A DNA stretch of 14,533 bases from CAVPLM01 sp964497095. Lineage in GTDB: Bacteria > Actinomycetota > Thermoleophilia > RBG-16-64-13. Location of the stretch: the NCBI GenBank assembly GCA_964497095.1, contig CAZCCL010000064.1:1-14533 (forward strand). Reading direction: 5' to 3'. The notes beneath the pieces were generated by a model. That model did not search any database. It was not told the DNA's origin and saw only the letters and a list, made by a program, of their open reading frames with translations. Every line of letters starts with the position of its first letter. Within the stretch, counting starts at the first letter, position 1. Both the position numbers and the translations under genes were made by a program. Shown here one piece after another: positions 1 to 6,651 of the stretch.

Positions 1-1088
1 AGGGCGCGCGCCACTGCGGTGGCGCGCGCCTCCTCCAAGCGGGTAAGGTCTTCCTCGGTACTCTCAAGCAGAGCCAGACGCTCGGCCGAGGCAAGACCAT
101 AGGCCACCGCGGCCTCGGTGGTGCCGCCGTATTTTCGGGCAAGGTCCGTGTAGAGGCGCAGGCGTTCGTCGACCTCCTGGAGGCGGCGTGGATCGACGGT
201 GACGCGTTCCAGGTAGTTCCGCAGTTCGCGGGAGAGTTCGGTGATCTGTTGACGTACGTCGACGAGGGCGGAGGAGACCGAGTCTATGCGCTCGTCGACT
301 CCCTGCAGCCCGGACAAGTGAGCGGCCGCCTGCGCGACCAGGTCGGCAGCATCGGGTCGCTCGTCGTCGCTGCTCAGAAGGTCGGAGGCCGCACCGGCGC
401 CCCGGAGGATGTCCTCGGCGCGGGCGAGTACTCTCTGTTCGCCCTGGAGGACGTGTTCCTCGTCGACGGACAGGCGGGCTTCTGCCAGCTCGGTCACCTG
501 GAACCGGAGGAGGTCTATCTCACGGCCGCGGGCCTCGGCGGTATCGCGGGCCGTGTTCAGGCGGCGGATGATGTCCGCGGCCTTCTCGTATGCGGCTTGG
601 TATTCGGCGGCCGACCGCACGACGTCCTCGCCCGCCCAGCGATCGAGTACGGCGAGCTGGTAGCCGGGGTCGAGCAGCCTGCGATATTCGTGCTGTCCGG
701 CGAACGACAAAAGGCTTCCTACCACGTCGCCCAGAGTGGCGAGGGTGACCGCTGTGTCGTTGACATAGCAGCGATTCCGGCCTTGTCTGCTCAGGCGTCG
801 GGTGACGATGACCTGGTCCTGCTCTGCCCCCACCAACGAACGGATGTCCTCAGTGATTTCCGCGGCCTCCGACTCGTCGAGATCGAACACCGCTTGGATG
901 ATGGCTTCTTCTGCAGCTTGGCCCACCAGGCCCTCCTCGGCCCTCTCTCCCGCCAGGAGCCCCAGAGCTCTGGTGAGCAGGGTCTTCCCGGCTCCGGTCT
1001 CTCCGGTGAGAACGGTCAGACCTGGGCCGAAACCCAGCACGGCATCCTCGATGAGTACGAAGTTGCGGATGGTGAGCGAGGACAGCAT
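1..1088 (-). CDS. recN: DNA repair ATPase RecN (3' end cut by window edge)
   Basis: RecN is an SMC-like ATPase that acts in the cytoplasm at double-strand breaks. About 362 residues are visible, starting MLSSLTIRNFVLIEDAVL; the C-terminal half, with the ABC signature and Walker B, lies beyond position 1. The Walker A motif GETGAGKT spans residues 29-36, followed by the RecN-typical segments VTRRLSRQGRNRCYVN and FAGQHEYRRLL, which correspond to the family's GRSR.(Y/F)(I/V)N and GQHE...LL motifs. After these the sequence becomes Glu/Ala/Arg/Leu-rich, the start of the coiled-coil arm. The ATG at 1088 is 18 bases after the nadK stop with only a weak AGGG ahead of it, so it is probably translated from the same transcript. 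Walker A carries Thr rather than the common Ser after Lys, which is still functional in ABC ATPases. In Firmicutes argR usually sits between nadK and recN; it is missing here. Identity is near certain. Confidence 0.95.
   Translation of the reverse strand, partial: MLSSLTIRNFVLIEDAVLGFGPGLTVLTGETGAGKTLLTRALGLLAGERAEEGLVGQAAEEAIIQAVFDLDESEAAEITEDIRSLVGAEQDQVIVTRRLSRQGRNRCYVNDTAVTLATLGDVVGSLLSFAGQHEYRRLLDPGYQLAVLDRWAGEDVVRSAAEYQAAYEKAADIIRRLNTARDTAEARGREIDLLRFQVTELAEARLSVDEEHVLQGEQRVLARAEDILRGAGAASDLLSSDDERPDAADLVAQAAAHLSGLQGVDERIDSVSSALVDVRQQITELSRELRNYLERVTVDPRRLQEVDERLRLYTDLARKYGGTTEAAVAYGLASAERLALLESTEEDLTRLEEARATAVARA
3..30. repeat. 28-base near-perfect palindrome inside recN
   Basis: Two copies of GGCGCGCGCC, itself a palindrome, flank the 8 bases ACTGCGGT. 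The whole 28 bases are palindromic except for one pair (T opposite G), giving a 14-bp foldback with a single wobble. It lies in frame within recN and encodes part of the Ala/Arg/Glu-rich coiled coil. It may be simple low-complexity coding for alternating Ala and Arg codons (GCG/CGC/GCC). Confidence 0.6.
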
Positions 1089-1106
1089 CGGACCCTGTCC
1101 GCCCGC

Positions 1107-1964
1107 CTAGAGCAGGCGGTCGCGGAAGTGGTGGTAGAGACTGTCTCCCTCCAGGAGGGCGAGCGAGGTCATGGCGGGACTGGTCTTCACCTGCAGGGTG
1201 TCCCCAGGTTCCAGAAGGGCCATCCGTTGACCGTCGACGTCGACCGGGCAGTCGGCATCCTCGTCGGTGTTGATGATCTCGAGGATGTCCTGGGGAGCCG
1301 CCACAACGGGACGCACTCCCACAGCGTGTGGCGCCACGAGGCTGATCACATACGCCTGCACAGTTATCCCCAAGAGTGGGCCTCCCGCCGCCAGACTGTA
1401 GGCCGAGGAACCCGCCGGGGTCCCGACCACCACCCCGTCGCAGAGGACCTCGAACAGCGTTACGCCGTTGATGATCAGGGCCAGGGAGCAAAGACGGGAG
1501 CGATCACCTTTGCTCACCACTACATCGTTGGTGGCCCGGAAGACCTGTGAGCCGAGCGCCGCCTCCAACCCCAGGATGGGGAACTGCTCGAAGTCGCCGT
1601 CGAGCAGGCGTCCCAGGCCTTCCGGCAATCCGTCTTTCAAGACTGTGGTCAAGAACCCCACACGGCCCAGATTGACGCCGGCCACAGGGACGCGGTGGTC
1701 GTGGGTCAGATGAAACCCACGCAGCATCGTCCCGTCTCCGCCCAATACCAGGCAGAGACCTATTCCGTCCATCTCATCCCCTTCGCAAAGCACCCCGGCG
1801 CCGGCTTCGGCCAGCAGTGCCTCGTGTTTCTCCCACTCGTGAGGCGGCGCGAGCACTTCGACGGACCGCTCGGCAAGCAGGGCGAGGGATTCCCGCAAAG
1901 CATGCTCGGCCTCAGCCGGGTCCGCGTGCGTACATATGACGACCCGCTCGATCTTGGGTCTCAC
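1107..1964 (-). CDS. nadK: NAD kinase
   Basis: NadK phosphorylates NAD to NADP in the cytoplasm. The 285-residue protein has the usual length. The GGDGT motif is at residues 75-79 (Asp76 is the catalytic base), NLG is at 98-100, and the Gly-rich GTPAGSSAYSLAAGGP is at 181-196, matching the family's TPTGSTAYSLSAGGP. LVAPHAVGVRPVV (209-221) fits the C-terminal PH...RP(I/V)V motif. The canonical Asn-Glu pair that binds the NAD adenosine is Asn146-Asp147 here, a conservative change. The start is GTG at 1964, overlapping the tlyA stop as GTGA; AAGGTGG about 10 bases upstream is a good ribosome binding site within tlyA. It is co-transcribed and probably translationally coupled with tlyA. Function is confident. 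Confidence 0.96.
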   Translation of the reverse strand: MRPKIERVVICTHADPAEAEHALRESLALLAERSVEVLAPPHEWEKHEALLAEAGAGVLCEGDEMDGIGLCLVLGGDGTMLRGFHLTHDHRVPVAGVNLGRVGFLTTVLKDGLPEGLGRLLDGDFEQFPILGLEAALGSQVFRATNDVVVSKGDRSRLCSLALIINGVTLFEVLCDGVVVGTPAGSSAYSLAAGGPLLGITVQAYVISLVAPHAVGVRPVVAAPQDILEIINTDEDADCPVDVDGQRMALLEPGDTLQVKTSPAMTSLALLEGDSLYHHFRDRLL

Positions 1965-2791
1965 GAGTCTGTCACCACCTTGCTGGTCCCGTGGGAAAGA
2001 ACATCGTCAACGAGCTGTTCCAGCGTATCAAGTCCCGCCCCCTTTTCTCCACCTCGTGCCAGGTGGAGAAAGAACTCCACGTTCCCGTCGGCGCCGGCGG
2101 GCGCGGACCGGCAGACGCCCACCAGTTGTACCCCCAGCTCCCCGATGACGAACCGAGCCCGTTCGAGCAGGACTTCCCGGTGCACGCTCGGGTCGCGTAC
2201 GATGCCGCCTTTCCCGACCAAGGCCGGCCCGGCCTCGAACTGCGGCTTGACCAGGATGAGGCCGGCGAAGACGGGGGTCATGCAGGCGACGACCGCCGGC
2301 AGCATCTTCACGATCGAGATGAAGGACACGTCCATCGTCAGCATATCCGGCCGGTAGGGTAACTCATCGAGACTGAGGTGGCGGGCGTTGACGCCGTCCA
2401 TCACATGCACCCGAGGATCGCCGCGGAGGCGCCCGTGCAGCTGCGCTCTGCCGACATCCAAAGCGATGACCCGTACAGCCCCGGACCGGAGCAGGCAGTC
2501 GACGAACCCTCCGGTCGAGGCTCCCACGTCGAGAGCCGAAGCGCCGGAAACGTCGATTCCAAACCCCTGCAAGGCGTGGGCGAGCTTCTCTCCCCCCCGG
2601 GAGACGAAACGAGGCCTTGACTTCAAACGGACGTCGACATCTACGGGTACCAGCGTACCCGCTTTGTCGCTCATCTGTCCCTCGACGAGGACGAGGCCGG
2701 CCATGATCAATCCGCGTGCGGCGCTCCGGCTCGGCGCCAGACCTTTGGTCAACAGAAGCTCATCAAGGCGCATGCGCGTCGTGCGGGGCAT
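1961..2791 (-). CDS. tlyA: TlyA-family rRNA 2'-O-methyltransferase
   Basis: TlyA methylates ribose 2'-hydroxyls of rRNA (16S C1409 and 23S C1920 in Mycobacterium; loss gives capreomycin resistance). The 276-residue protein has an N-terminal S4 RNA-binding domain (residues 7 to about 60, RLDELLLTKGLAPSRSAA) and a Rossmann methyltransferase domain. The SAM loop LDVGASTGGF is at 87-96. The K-D-K-E catalytic tetrad appears as Lys69 (RGGEKL), Asp154 (MDVSFIS), Lys182 (VKPQFE) and Glu239 (GNVEFFL), nearly the same numbering as the mycobacterial enzyme. ATG at 2791 is 6 bases after the dxs stop with GAGAGG very close to it; an internal ATG at 2773 is possible but has no ribosome binding site. The protein is sometimes annotated as a hemolysin, which is a legacy label. 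Whether it modifies both subunits or one cannot be read from the sequence. Confidence 0.95.
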   Translation of the reverse strand: MPRTTRMRLDELLLTKGLAPSRSAARGLIMAGLVLVEGQMSDKAGTLVPVDVDVRLKSRPRFVSRGGEKLAHALQGFGIDVSGASALDVGASTGGFVDCLLRSGAVRVIALDVGRAQLHGRLRGDPRVHVMDGVNARHLSLDELPYRPDMLTMDVSFISIVKMLPAVVACMTPVFAGLILVKPQFEAGPALVGKGGIVRDPSVHREVLLERARFVIGELGVQLVGVCRSAPAGADGNVEFFLHLARGGEKGAGLDTLEQLVDDVLSHGTSKVVTDS

Positions 2792-2797
2792 GTCCTC

Positions 2798-4768
2798 TCA
2801 CCCGGCGACGGCCGGTGACGACCTTATGAGGCGGGCGGCCGTCTCGGTGATGGACTCGACGTCCAAACCCACGTCGCGGCGCAGGAGTGCGAGTGGGCCA
2901 TGGCCCACGAAAGCGTCGGGGAGGCCAAGGCGCTGGACAGGCCTGCAGATGGCGCGCTCCGTCATCAACTCGAGGACGGAGGAGCCGAAACCTCCGGCAA
3001 GGACGTTGTCTTCCAGGGTGAGAACGGCGGGATGTGCGACCAGGAGGTCGGAAAGGACCTCGGCATCGAGCGGATGGACCCTTCGTACATTCGCGACCGA
3101 TGCGTGGATCCCCTTCGTTGACAGCCGGTCGGCCGCCTCTATGGCGGTTTGGACCTGCGGCCCTAGTCCCAGGATCAACAGGTCGTCGCCCTCGCGCAGG
3201 ACTTCGACCCATGGTCCCGCCAGAGGAAGGATGGGCCGGGAGAGCGGCACGCCCATTCCCGGCGAGCGCGGGTAGCGGATCATGGCCGGCCCCTCGAGCG
3301 AGAGGGCCGTGGCCAGAAGTCGCTGTAGCTCGGCTTCGTCTTTGGGGACGTATACGGTCAGACCCGGGATGATGCGGGAGAAAGAGAGATCGAAGGCTCC
3401 GTGGTGCGTGGGTCCGTCCTCTCCCACCAGCCCGGCCCGGTCCACGGCGAAGACCACGGGGAGCCCTTGCAGGCACACGTCGTGGATGATCTGGTCGTAG
3501 GCCCTTTGAAGGAAGGTCGAGTAGATGGCCACCACCGGACGTTTGCCCTCCGCGGCCAGACCGGCTGCGAAGCCGACCGCATGGGCCTCGGCGATCCCCA
3601 CGTCGAAGAAGCGCTCGGGCATAGCCTCTTTGAGAAGATTGAGACCGGTCCCGGTCGCCATGGCGGCGGTTATGCCGATTACCCGGTCATCGGCCCGGGC
3701 CAGTTCCACCATCGCTTCGCCGAAAGCGCGAGTGAAGGTGGTCGGGCCCTCGGGGTCGAGGTTCTCGCCTGTGGGGACTGAGAACCTTGGGGTCCCGTGA
3801 TAGCGGCCCGGCTGTCTCTCGGCCGGAGGGTAGCCCTTCCCTTTGACGGTCCGACAGTGGAGCAGGACCGGACCGTCCACCGCCAACGATCGCCTTATGC
3901 TCGTGCGCAAGGCGTCGATGTCGTGTCCGTCGATGACGCCCACATAGGTGAAGCCGAGCTCCTCGAAAAGCATCCCCGGGACCAGCGCGGCTTTGATGCT
4001 GTCTTTCATGTGCTCGCCGATCGCCGCGACCGTGTCTCCCACTCCGGGAAGCCTTTGCAGCCTTTTCTCTAGGTCGCGGCGGAAGCGGTACAGCTTCGGA
4101 TCGGTGCGTAGACGGGAGAGATAGGAGCTCATGGCCCCCACGTTGCGTTCGATCGACATGGCGTTGTCGTTCAAGATGACCAGGACCGGTGTGCCGAGAT
4201 GCCCGGCGTGGTTCAGGGCTTCAAACGCCATACCCCCCGTGAGGGCACCGTCACCGATGACGGCGACCACATGCCCCGGGTCCGTACCGGAGGTGACCTC
4301 GACCTCCCCCTCGTCGTCGGCACGCCCAGGAGAACCGGCGCCCTCGGGGGAGCCGGCACGCAGCCTGGCTTCGACCATGCCCACGGCAGCGCTGATAGAA
4401 CTGCTGCTGTGTCCGGTGCCGTACGCATCGAACGGGCTCTCGCTCCGGCAGGGGAAGCCGGAAAGCCCCCCGTAGGTACGGATCGAAGGGAAGTCGCACA
4501 ACCTGCCGGTGAGCAGTTTGTGGGCGTAGGACTGGTGGCCGACATCCCATATGATGGTGTCCCGGGGAGTCTGGAGTTCCGCATGCAGGGCGATGGTCAG
4601 TTCGACCACCCCTAGACTGGCACCTAGGTGCCCGCCGTTGCGGGAGATGGTGGCGATGATCTCTTCCCGTAGTTCGGAGGCCACGACTCTCAAGGCTGCG
4701 GGGTCGAGGGTCCGCAGCTCCGCGGGCAGGTCGAGCCGATCGATGAGTCTCCCGTTCTCTTGGATCAT
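2798..4768 (-). CDS. dxs: 1-deoxy-D-xylulose-5-phosphate synthase
   Basis: Dxs condenses pyruvate and glyceraldehyde 3-phosphate to DXP, using thiamine diphosphate; this is the entry step of the MEP isoprenoid pathway and also feeds thiamine and pyridoxal synthesis. The 656-residue chain (from ATG 4768) shows His47 in GGHLGASLG, DVGHQSY (75-81), the TPP/Mg motif GDGALTGG (172-179) with ILNDNAMSI (198-206), GIAEAHAV around the catalytic Glu of the pyrimidine domain, and DRAGLVGEDGPTHHGAFD. The motif usually reads EQHAV; Ala replaces Gln here. Residues about 138-163, rich in Gly, Ser, Glu and Asp with AGSP repeated, are an insertion just before the TPP motif. I chose ATG 4768, which overlaps the nusB stop as ATGA, over an in-frame GTG at 4813; the extra residues upstream are unlike the family. 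Coupling to nusB is likely. Confidence 0.97.
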   Translation of the reverse strand: MIQENGRLIDRLDLPAELRTLDPAALRVVASELREEIIATISRNGGHLGASLGVVELTIALHAELQTPRDTIIWDVGHQSYAHKLLTGRLCDFPSIRTYGGLSGFPCRSESPFDAYGTGHSSSSISAAVGMVEARLRAGSPEGAGSPGRADDEGEVEVTSGTDPGHVVAVIGDGALTGGMAFEALNHAGHLGTPVLVILNDNAMSIERNVGAMSSYLSRLRTDPKLYRFRRDLEKRLQRLPGVGDTVAAIGEHMKDSIKAALVPGMLFEELGFTYVGVIDGHDIDALRTSIRRSLAVDGPVLLHCRTVKGKGYPPAERQPGRYHGTPRFSVPTGENLDPEGPTTFTRAFGEAMVELARADDRVIGITAAMATGTGLNLLKEAMPERFFDVGIAEAHAVGFAAGLAAEGKRPVVAIYSTFLQRAYDQIIHDVCLQGLPVVFAVDRAGLVGEDGPTHHGAFDLSFSRIIPGLTVYVPKDEAELQRLLATALSLEGPAMIRYPRSPGMGVPLSRPILPLAGPWVEVLREGDDLLILGLGPQVQTAIEAADRLSTKGIHASVANVRRVHPLDAEVLSDLLVAHPAVLTLEDNVLAGGFGSSVLELMTERAICRPVQRLGLPDAFVGHGPLALLRRDVGLDVESITETAARLIRSSPAVAG

Positions 4769-5211
4769 GACGTTCTTCTCGGGTCGGTCTCCCCGGGGTC
4801 GCGGATGCCACATATCCTATCTTTCTCCGAGACAGCCAGAGAGCCGAGCACCCCGTTCACGAGAGCTGCCGCCTCGTCGGAACAGAACCGTTTCGCCAAT
4901 TCTACTGCCTCGTCTATTGCCACTGCTTCCGGCACCTCCGGTTCCCAGAGCAGCTCGTAGGTCGCCAGCCTCAAGATAGCGCGCTCCAAGGTGCCGAGAC
5001 GTTCCAGGGTCCATCCGGCCACATGAGAGTGGAGCACGGCGTCGATGGCGGGGTGCTCTTGTGCCACGCCCAGGACCAGGTCACGGGTATACGGGTCGAC
5101 GTCGGCGTTGTCACCACCTTGTCCCATGGTCTCCCAGTCACGACCCAGAAGATCCTGCCGGTAAAGGACAAAAACGGCCTGGCGTCGCGCACTTCTGCGC
5201 CCCGCGGACAC
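4765..5211 (-). CDS. nusB: Transcription antitermination factor NusB
   Basis: NusB pairs with NusE (ribosomal protein S10) on boxA RNA and supports antitermination of rRNA operons. At 148 residues it is a normal-length NusB. Diagnostic parts are the Arg-rich start SAGRRSARRQAVFVLYRQDLL, the middle segment WTLERLGTLERAILRLATYELL, and VPEAVAIDEAVELAKRFCSDEAAALVNGVL, the family's most conserved helix pair. The last residues form a short, charged, family-atypical tail that overlaps dxs. The start is GTG at 5211, 12 bases after the upstream stop; I see no convincing ribosome binding site in front of it, so translation may depend on coupling to the Asp23-family gene. Identity is firm, the exact start less so. 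Confidence 0.95.
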   Translation of the reverse strand: MSAGRRSARRQAVFVLYRQDLLGRDWETMGQGGDNADVDPYTRDLVLGVAQEHPAIDAVLHSHVAGWTLERLGTLERAILRLATYELLWEPEVPEAVAIDEAVELAKRFCSDEAAALVNGVLGSLAVSEKDRICGIRDPGETDPRRTS

Positions 5212-5223
5212 GATCGGCCGCGA

Positions 5224-5526
5224 TCAAGCACCCGCCGGGAACACGCCGCTGAAAACGACATCGACCCCGGCGACGGCCAGACCGGTCATGTGACTCAAAG
5301 CTTCGGCCACCTTTTGCCGCACGGAGTCGGCCAATCCGGGCAGATGCTCGCCGAGTCGGGCGTCCAGATGCACGGTGACGTGGCACTGCTGACCGTCCAT
5401 CTCGACCACGACCGGATGAGTGCGGACCAACGGCGGAGGCGCGTGCACCCGCAACCTCTTGTCATCCTCCAGGGCTCCGCGGACGATGGCTTCGAGCACT
5501 GAGGTTGCTATCAGGTATTCGGTCAT
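5224..5526 (-). CDS. Asp23/Gls24 family (DUF322) protein
   Basis: A 100-residue protein recognised by general pattern and by position between efp and nusB, where Asp23/Gls24-family genes are common in Gram-positive bacteria. The N-terminal TSVLEAIVRGAL helix, the central strand pair (RVHAPPPLV, VVVEMDGQQCHVTVHLDARLG) and the final helix LADSVRQKVAEALSHMTGLAVAGVDVVFSGV fit that fold: members usually end with a 'V..V.I.V..V' strand. In Staphylococcus, Asp23 is a membrane-tethered envelope-stress protein via AmaP; no AmaP gene is visible here. There is no signal peptide or membrane segment. ATG at 5526 is preceded by GAGG at about 8 bases. The molecular role of this short efp-linked version is unknown; a NusB- or ribosome-related role is only suggested by context. 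Confidence 0.8.
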   Translation of the reverse strand: MTEYLIATSVLEAIVRGALEDDKRLRVHAPPPLVRTHPVVVEMDGQQCHVTVHLDARLGEHLPGLADSVRQKVAEALSHMTGLAVAGVDVVFSGVFPAGA

Positions 5527-5552
5527 GAGGATGCCTCGCGCGTCGCCTAGAA

Positions 5553-6110
5553 CTAAGCCCTCGTGACGTACTCTCGCGTGCGCGTGTCGACCCGCACGAT
5601 GTCCCCGGGCTCGATGAACAGAGGCACTTGGACTACCGCTCCGGTCTCGAGGACCGCCTCCTTGGAACCTCCGGACACGGTATCCCCTCTGACGCCGGCG
5701 GCCGTCTCGGTCACCTTGAGATCCACGAAGGTGGGAAGCTCCACATCGAACGGGTCCCCGTCTATGTAGACCACGTCAACCTGCATGTTGACGGTCACGA
5801 GGTCGAAGCGATCCGCCAGCGTGCTCTTGGGCACGGCCAATTGCTCATACGATTCCGAGTCCATGAACACCATCTGGTCGGAATCATCGTAGATGTAGGT
5901 CATCGGCCTGCTCTCGGTCCGCAACTGCTCGAACTTCTGTTCCGGACGGAACGTCCGGTCGACGAGAGCACCGGTGACGACATTGCGCAGTTTCGTGCGC
6001 ACGAACGCCCCGCCCTTACCCGGCTTGACGTGCTGGTACTCAGCGATGCGGTACGTCTCCCCCTCGTACCTGATGGTCATACCTACCTTGAATTGGTTCG
6101 TCGAGATCAC
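5553..6110 (-). CDS. efp: Elongation factor P
   Basis: EF-P binds between the P and E sites and relieves ribosome stalling at polyproline. The 185-residue protein has the standard three-barrel length. The domain I loop reads KPGKGGAF (residues 29-36), with Lys32 at the tip where other EF-Ps are modified; domains II and III follow with MTYIYDDSDQMVFMDSESYEQL and VEFP-like LPTFVDLKVTETAAGVRGDT, a strong family signature, then VLETGAVVQVPLFIEPGDIVRVDTRT. The start is GTG at 6110 with GGAGG spaced 8 bases. A 94-base gap separates it from aroQ, so it may have its own promoter as well as read-through. The loop is of the PGKGG type, not the PGKGP type described for unmodified actinobacterial EF-P; no modification gene is in the window. 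Confidence 0.97.
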   Translation of the reverse strand: MISTNQFKVGMTIRYEGETYRIAEYQHVKPGKGGAFVRTKLRNVVTGALVDRTFRPEQKFEQLRTESRPMTYIYDDSDQMVFMDSESYEQLAVPKSTLADRFDLVTVNMQVDVVYIDGDPFDVELPTFVDLKVTETAAGVRGDTVSGGSKEAVLETGAVVQVPLFIEPGDIVRVDTRTREYVTRA

Positions 6111-6204
6111 GAGCCCGGCCTCCGGCGAGTGCCGCTTGGGTGACTATGCCGCGAGTGTGCTTCTGCGCCGGTGCATTGTACACCACCGTGGGGTTTGCCG
6201 CCGG

Positions 6205-6651
6205 TCAATCCCCCGCCAGAGAAACGAGACGCCGGGCTGCCTCGATGTACCCGGCCGGTCCCTTCCCTGCAACGGTGAAGGTCGCCACCGGCGAGATCAC
6301 GGAGATGCGCCGCCAATCCTCCCGGCTGCTGATGTCCGAGAGGTGCACTTCGGCGATGGGGCAGGTGACGACTTCCAGGGCGTCGCGTATGGCGTAGCTG
6401 TAGTGCGTCCACGCTCCGGGATTGACAAGAAGAGCTCCTGCGTGCCGGAACTCGTGGATGAATTCGACGTACCGCCCCTCATGGTTGGTGTGCCGGCAGA
6501 TGCATTCCCAACCCAGACGGGCTGCCTCCTCCGAGACCGAACGCTCCAACTCCGCCAGGGTGATCGTGCCGTAGTGCGCGACCGGACGTTCCCCCAAGAG
6601 GTCGAGGTTGACTCCGTTCAAGACCACGAGTCGACTCGTGCGATCGCTCAT
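6205..6651 (-). CDS. aroQ: Type II 3-dehydroquinate dehydratase
   Basis: AroQ dehydrates 3-dehydroquinate to 3-dehydroshikimate (third step of the shikimate pathway) as a cytosolic dodecamer. The 148-residue chain has the usual type II length and residues: Asn12 in LNGVNLDLLG, Arg22, the catalytic Tyr27 in AHYGTIT, TNHEGRYVEFIHEF (55-68), Asn77 and His83 in VNPGAWTHYSYAIRDAL, Glu101 and His103 in EVHLSD, Arg110 and Arg114. The usual second His of the SN.HARE motif is Ser109 here. I start it at ATG 6651, which overlaps the aroKB stop as ATGA; an upstream in-frame start at 6708 would add 19 non-family residues. Coupled translation with aroKB is likely. Identity is confident. Confidence 0.95.
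   Translation of the reverse strand: MSDRTSRLVVLNGVNLDLLGERPVAHYGTITLAELERSVSEEAARLGWECICRHTNHEGRYVEFIHEFRHAGALLVNPGAWTHYSYAIRDALEVVTCPIAEVHLSDISSREDWRRISVISPVATFTVAGKGPAGYIEAARRLVSLAGD

Noticed and set aside
249..1550. Long plus-strand frame of 433 codons opposite recN and nadK
   Set aside because: It is exactly antisense to two well-supported genes, has no recognisable motif and crosses their junction. Long antisense frames are expected in GC-rich genes.
1107..1964. NadK Asn-Glu motif changed to Asn-Asp as a sign of a different kinase
   Set aside because: The change is conservative and all other NAD kinase motifs, including GGDGT, are intact.
1961..2791. TlyA as a hemolysin or toxin
   Set aside because: The S4 domain, SAM loop and K-D-K-E tetrad mark an rRNA methyltransferase; hemolysin is a legacy name.
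2388..3275. Plus-strand frame of 295 codons opposite tlyA and dxs
   Set aside because: Ser/Arg/Pro-rich low-information translation, antisense to both genes; a composition shadow.
6175..6208. Promoter for efp (TTGACC and TACAAT on the minus strand)
   Set aside because: Both hexamers are decent, but they are 22 bases apart, outside the usual 16-18, and the first overlaps the aroQ stop. A promoter in this gap is still possible.
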